This document shows, piece after piece, positions 60,560-64,000 of a stretch of 64,000 nt of DNA; position 1 is the first letter of the stretch, and each line of letters opens with the position of its first letter. The notes below the pieces were generated by a model. The model saw nothing but the letters and a program-made list of their open reading frames with translations. It searched no databases and was not told the DNA's origin. The stretch is taken from NCBI RefSeq assembly GCF_017592395.1, contig NZ_JAGFOU010000004.1, positions 87,839-151,838 on the forward strand, in the 5' to 3' direction. The stretch comes from Actinomyces bowdenii. Its GTDB lineage: Bacteria; Actinomycetota; Actinomycetes; Actinomycetales; Actinomycetaceae. Position numbers and translations under genes: made by a program.

Positions 60560-62260
60560 TCACGGCTCGGCGTCGAGCACCTTGCGGTGGCGCGCCGCCG
60601 AGCCCAGGGGCCAGGCCAGGCACTGCGGGTCGCCCTCGACCTCGACCAGGCGCGCCCCCTCATCGAGCGCCCAGTCGGCCAGCAGGAGCGTCTCCTCCGC
60701 GCTGGCGCCCTGCCCGACGCGCTCGGGGCGCTCAACGACCCGGGCACTGGCCCGCAGGGCCGCCACCCCGGGGCGGGGGTCCGCCCCGGGCGGGGTGGAC
60801 ATGGACCCGGCCAGCATGCCCCAGCGCACGGCGATGAGCTCCCAGCCCCCGCCCTGGCGGCGCCGGGCGGCGATGAGGTGGGGGCAGGCCAGCAGGGGCC
60901 GGGCCCGCTCGGCCCGCAGCGCCCCGTGGAGGAGGGAGCGCAGGCGCTGCGTCCAGGCCCCCGCCTCCTCGTAGCGCTGGTCGGCGGCCAGGGCGGCGAT
61001 GCGCTCCAGCAGGGGCGCGGCCACCAGATCGATATGCCCCGACAGGCAGGCGGCCGCCTGGTCGGCGGTGGCGGGGGCGTCGTCGCGGCGCACCCGGCGA
61101 GGCCCGTGGCCGTCCCAGCGGCGCAGGCGCAGCACCGACTCGGCGGCGCGCAGGGCCTCCTGTCCCCGGCCGCGCGAGGCGAAAGGCCCGATCGCGCGGC
61201 CGACCTCCTCGGTGGGCAGGACGGTGGTCAGCGCCAGCCGGGGCTCGGCACCCGGGCCCTGGGCCAGGTGGAGCCAGGGCTGGCGGCGCGGGGCCCGGGA
61301 GCGCCGGTTGACCGGCGGATCGAGCTCGGCGATGAGCCGCAACTCGCGCACCCGCGCCTCGATGAGCGTGGGGGTGGCGATGTGGCGCACGCTCACCGTC
61401 GTGTCCAGCATCTGCGCCACCTTGCGGCGCCTCTCCGCGGCGGTGAAGTAGGAGCGCACCCGGCGCCTGAGATCCACGGCGCTGCCGACGTAGAGCACCT
61501 GGCCCGCCGCGGAGCAGAACTGGTAGACGCCGGGGCAGGCGGGCAGGGGGTCGGCCAGGCGGCTCTTGGCGCGCCGGCGCGCGGGCACGGGGTCGGTGGC
61601 GGTGGCCAGGTCCTCCAGGTGGGTGACCCCCAGGGGCGCCAGTGCCTCCAGGGCCGCGTGCAGGACGTCGACGGTGGCGCGGGCGTCGTCCAGGGCGCGG
61701 TGGGTGGGGCGGGTGGGGGAGCCGACGAAGGCGGCCAGGGTGGCCAGCCGGTGGTTGGGGACGTCGCTGCGGCTCCAGGCCCGGCGGGCCAGGGCCAGGG
61801 TGTCCAGGACTCGGGGCACGGCCCAGTCCCGGCCGCTGTGCTGGGCCGCGGCGCGCAGGTGGCTGAGGTCGAAGCGCGCGTTGTGGGCCACGAGCACGGT
61901 CTCCTCCCGGGGCGCTGCGCCGTCGGCCCAGGCGAGGAAGGCCTCCATGGCGGCGCCGACGGCGGGGGCGCCGGCGACCATGGCGTTGGTGATGCCGGTG
62001 AGCACGGTGATCTGGGCGGGGATGGCAGCCCCGGGGTTGACCAGGGTGGAGAACTCCTCCAGGACCCGGCCGCCGCGCACCTTGACCGCCCCGATCTCGG
62101 TCAGGGCGTGAGCGCCGGGGGCGCCGCCAGTGGTCTCGATATCGACCACCAGGAAGGTCACGTGGCTCAGGGGCGTGCCCAGGTCCTCCAGGCTGGCCTG
62201 GATGCCCGCAGGCGCCGTCATCGTCCCCGGCGGGGGCGGCGTCGACGGCGGAGTGCTCAC
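60560..62260 (-). CDS. DEDDh exonuclease / GIY-YIG fusion (DnaQ-UvrC-like)
   Basis: 566-residue actinobacterial fusion. Residues about 25-200: 3'-5' exonuclease with Exo [12 protein letters not shown], Exo [15 protein letters not shown], Exo [17 protein letters not shown]. Residues about 225-310: GIY-YIG nuclease, [31 protein letters not shown], as in UvrC/Cho. The rest is UvrC-N-like. Members probably process DNA during repair, Cho-style. GTG 62260 is chosen because TACCCT ends six bases upstream; an ATG 111 bases further upstream would add a non-conserved Gly/Pro tail. Confidence 0.9.
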   Translation of the reverse strand: MSTPPSTPPPPGTMTAPAGIQASLEDLGTPLSHVTFLVVDIETTGGAPGAHALTEIGAVKVRGGRVLEEFSTLVNPGAAIPAQITVLTGITNAMVAGAPAVGAAMEAFLAWADGAAPREETVLVAHNARFDLSHLRAAAQHSGRDWAVPRVLDTLALARRAWSRSDVPNHRLATLAAFVGSPTRPTHRALDDARATVDVLHAALEALAPLGVTHLEDLATATDPVPARRRAKSRLADPLPACPGVYQFCSAAGQVLYVGSAVDLRRRVRSYFTAAERRRKVAQMLDTTVSVRHIATPTLIEARVRELRLIAELDPPVNRRSRAPRRQPWLHLAQGPGAEPRLALTTVLPTEEVGRAIGPFASRGRGQEALRAAESVLRLRRWDGHGPRRVRRDDAPATADQAAACLSGHIDLVAAPLLERIAALAADQRYEEAGAWTQRLRSLLHGALRAERARPLLACPHLIAARRRQGGGWELIAVRWGMLAGSMSTPPGADPRPGVAALRASARVVERPERVGQGASAEETLLLADWALDEGARLVEVEGDPQCLAWPLGSAARHRKVLDAEP

Positions 62261-62266
62261 CCGGGC

Positions 62267-62272
62267 AGGGTA
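62267..62272 (-). promoter_or_regulatory. -10 hexamer TACCCT, leaderless start of the exonuclease gene
   Basis: Minus-strand TACCCT, six bases from GTG 62260. Confidence 0.55.
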
Positions 62273-62460
62273 GGGCAGGGCACCGACATCCGTGCCGCCG
62301 GGCCCGCCCGGCCCGGGCGCGCAACCCGGTGCGCGCATGCGCCCCCAGCACCTAGACTCGTATCCATACACGAGCGGCCCGACGGTCCTGGCCTCATCCT
62401 CCCCTGGTGATGCCGGTCCCGCACGGCGACCGCCTGACCCAGTAGTTGACAGGAGGCCCC

Positions 62461-63324
62461 GTGGGATACGGACCCATCAAGGCGACAGTCGGCCCGGCCC
62501 TGGAGATGCTCTACCAGCCCTGGATCCGCGGGGAGGAGAACATCCCGGCGGAGGGCGCCGCCATCCTGGCCTCCAATCACCTGGCAGTCATCGACTCCTT
62601 CTTCCTGCCGCTGCTGGTGGACCGCGAGGTGGCCTTCATCGGCAAGGCCGACTACTTCACCGGCAAGGGGGTCAAGGGCTGGGCGGTGAAGAACTTCATG
62701 AAGACGGTGGGCACGATCCCGGTGGACCGCAGCGGGGGCAAGGCATCCCAGGCGGCCCTCCAGGCGGGGATCGACCGCCTGCGCGCGGGGCACCTGTTCG
62801 GCATCTACCCCGAGGGGACCCGCAGCCCCGATGGGCGCCTCTACCGCGGCAAGACGGGCGTGGCCCGGATCACCCTGGCGACGGGGGCCCCGGTGGTCCC
62901 GGTGGCCATGATCGGCTCGAACCTGGCCCAGCCCATCGGCCAGGCCATCCCCTCCACCCGCCACCGGGTGGGGATCGTCATCGGGGAGCCGCTGGACTTC
63001 TCCCGCTACAAGGGGCTGGAGAACGACCGCTTCGTCCTGCGCTCGATCACCGATGAGATCATGTACGCCCTCATGGCCCTGTCCGGCCAGGAGTACGTGG
63101 ATCTGTACGCCGCGGATGTCAAGAACGCGATGGACGCGGAGAAGAAGACCGCCGACGAGGTGGTCGCCGAGATGCTGGCGGCCCAGGCCCAGCGCCGACC
63201 CGCCGCCGCGCCCGTCTCCGCCCCCGGCGGCCGCCCCGCCCCGGAGGCGAGCGTGCCCGAGCCCCCGGATGAGGGCGACGGCGAGGCCGGCGAGGAGGAG
63301 TCGGGCACGGGGACCGCCGGCTGA
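62461..63324 (+). CDS. 1-acyl-sn-glycerol-3-phosphate acyltransferase (PlsC family)
   Basis: Membrane-associated acyltransferase of phospholipid synthesis; 287 residues. Acyltransferase motif I SNHLAVIDSFFLPLL (NHxxxxD), motif II around VGTIPVDRSGG, motif III YPEGTRSPDGRLYRGKTGVARI, motif IV PVVPVAMIG. The C-terminal 60 residues are Ala/Pro/Glu-rich. AGGAGG (62451-62456) sets GTG 62461. Acyl donor and exact acceptor not predictable. Confidence 0.92.
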   Translation: MGYGPIKATVGPALEMLYQPWIRGEENIPAEGAAILASNHLAVIDSFFLPLLVDREVAFIGKADYFTGKGVKGWAVKNFMKTVGTIPVDRSGGKASQAALQAGIDRLRAGHLFGIYPEGTRSPDGRLYRGKTGVARITLATGAPVVPVAMIGSNLAQPIGQAIPSTRHRVGIVIGEPLDFSRYKGLENDRFVLRSITDEIMYALMALSGQEYVDLYAADVKNAMDAEKKTADEVVAEMLAAQAQRRPAAAPVSAPGGRPAPEASVPEPPDEGDGEAGEEESGTGTAG

Positions 63325-63349
63325 GGGACGCGCGTTCCCAGGGCTCTGA

Positions 63350-63418
63350 CCCTCTCGCGCCTTTGCTCCTGGTCTCGTAGGACAGACCTACGAGACCAGG
63401 AGCAAAGGCACGAGAGGG
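63350..63418. repeat. 31-bp-stem hairpin between the acyltransferase and M15-like genes
   Basis: Inner perfect 22-bp stem (63360-63381, beginning CCTTTGCTCCTGG, with 63387-63408), loop ACAGA, one further pair, one mismatch, then outer CCCTCTCG (63350-63357) / CGAGAGGG (63411-63418). It lies between convergent genes and may serve as terminator. Confidence 0.9.
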
Positions 63419-63477
63419 ATCTTGGCCTTGCTGTGCCGGTGGGCCCCGAGGATCCAGATCTGTGGTCCCCGGCTGGA

Positions 63478-64000
63478 TCAGAACTGGTGATCCGGATCCT
63501 GCAGCGAGATGTGCACGTGATCCTTGTGGTTGGCGCTCACGCTGCCCCTGTCCTTCTGCTTCTTCCAGCCTTCCTGGGGCCTGGTGAGGCTGAAGATCTT
63601 CTGATCGTGAATGACGTACCACACCTTCAGGCTGTGGGCGTTGTCCTTCGTCCACTCGGCCACGCGCTCCCGGTCCTCAGCACTGCCGAAGCAGTCCAGA
63701 CCATTGCCGGTGTAGTGCGAGGAGCTCTTCTTGGCACTCTTGTAGGTGTTGCATTCCACGTTCGGGAACTCCTGCTCGATCCTGTCCTTGAGCCACTGGG
63801 ACCGAGGGGTGTAGCCACCGTTGGATCCCCAGGCGGGGCCGTGGGGGTTATCGAGGTCCCCCGATTCCGCTGGCGGTGTGTTGGTGGTGTCGGTGCCGAT
63901 CTGGTGGGAGGCGTTGTTGTTCTTCAGGGCGGGGTCGAGGTTGACGGAGGCTCCTGCGGGGATGGTCTGGCTGGCTCCCTTGTAGTTGGAGTTGTAGTAG
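63478..64000 (-). CDS. Peptidase M15-like (ARB_07466-type) domain protein, 5' part outside window
   Basis: C-terminal 174 residues of a larger protein; frame is open through base 64000. A linker (GASQTIPAGASVNLDPALKN, later SGDLDNPHGPAW) leads into a D,D-carboxypeptidase-like domain. Its zinc motifs are SSHYTGNGLD (HxxxxxxD type) and DHVH near the end (NHKDHVHISL), with WYVIHDQKIFSL between. These match the VanY-like ARB_07466 C-terminal domain in secreted actinobacterial proteins. Codons AAG, TAC, AAC, TCC and third-position A/T are more frequent than elsewhere; GC is visibly lower (roughly 58%), suggesting horizontal origin. Signal peptide, if any, is beyond the edge. Confidence 0.75.
   Translation of the reverse strand, partial: YYNSNYKGASQTIPAGASVNLDPALKNNNASHQIGTDTTNTPPAESGDLDNPHGPAWGSNGGYTPRSQWLKDRIEQEFPNVECNTYKSAKKSSSHYTGNGLDCFGSAEDRERVAEWTKDNAHSLKVWYVIHDQKIFSLTRPQEGWKKQKDRGSVSANHKDHVHISLQDPDHQF

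Overview
The window is very GC-rich (about 70% or more by eye), densely coded, and full of ATGA/GTGA stop-start overlaps. Gene content (hrcA with a CIRCE site, two-domain PutA, DUF3097 protein, MmyB-type regulator, single-chain GlyS, ADP-glucose glycogen pathway, DnaQ-UvrC fusion) points to an actinobacterium, most likely Actinomyces or a near relative in Actinomycetaceae; the genus is inference. No rRNA, intact tRNA, CRISPR array, transposase or phage gene was seen.

Layout. 1-6.5 kb: trmB end, hemW, a Gly/Tyr-rich membrane protein, an NhaD/CitMHS-type antiporter, a VOC protein and a DUF3097 gene. 6.6-32 kb: the conserved actinobacterial chain hrcA-dnaJ-rsmE-phoH-ybeY-corC-era-leuA-recO-uppS. 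It is interrupted twice by accessory genes: 10.8-17.1 kb (giant MmyB-like regulator, TetR with ABC exporter, EamA transporter) and 21.6-27.4 kb (putA, ABC exporter with small XRE regulator). 32-36.5 kb: an ArsR/SRPBCC pair and a znuABC-zur zinc operon with a Zur-like box over its first start codon. 36.7-43.3 kb: glyS, yibE/F, dusB, a fabG-fabI pair, sixA. 43.3-46.8 kb: serB, glgC and divergent glgA. 46.9-57.9 kb: an orphan ABC ATPase, NfeD plus SPFH protein, an rRNA/tRNA 2'-O-methyltransferase, ppk2, a beta-glucoside-type PTS permease, an ABC-F protein and an IscA-type Fe-S protein. 58.1-64 kb: FKBP lipoprotein, sodA, a receiver-domain protein, DEDDh exonuclease/GIY-YIG fusion, an acyltransferase, and the end of a visibly less GC-rich gene with an M15-like peptidase domain.

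Regulation is unusually legible. At least sixteen genes carry a TAnnnT hexamer 6-7 nt before an ATG or GTG with no Shine-Dalgarno, the signature of leaderless transcripts; this also fixes several start codons. Perfect or near-perfect palindromes sit in the promoters of the ArsR pair, the TetR-linked ABC operon, sodA and znuA. leuA is preceded by a leucine attenuator with a 19-codon leader peptide containing three consecutive Leu codons and two mutually exclusive foldings.

The least explained material is intergenic: four alternating copies of TGCACATCTTCA between the EamA gene and phoH; an ~80-bp palindrome that supplies the serB stop codon; a 31-bp-stem hairpin at the edge of the low-GC segment; and a two-module repeat element found both upstream of leuA and downstream of uppS.
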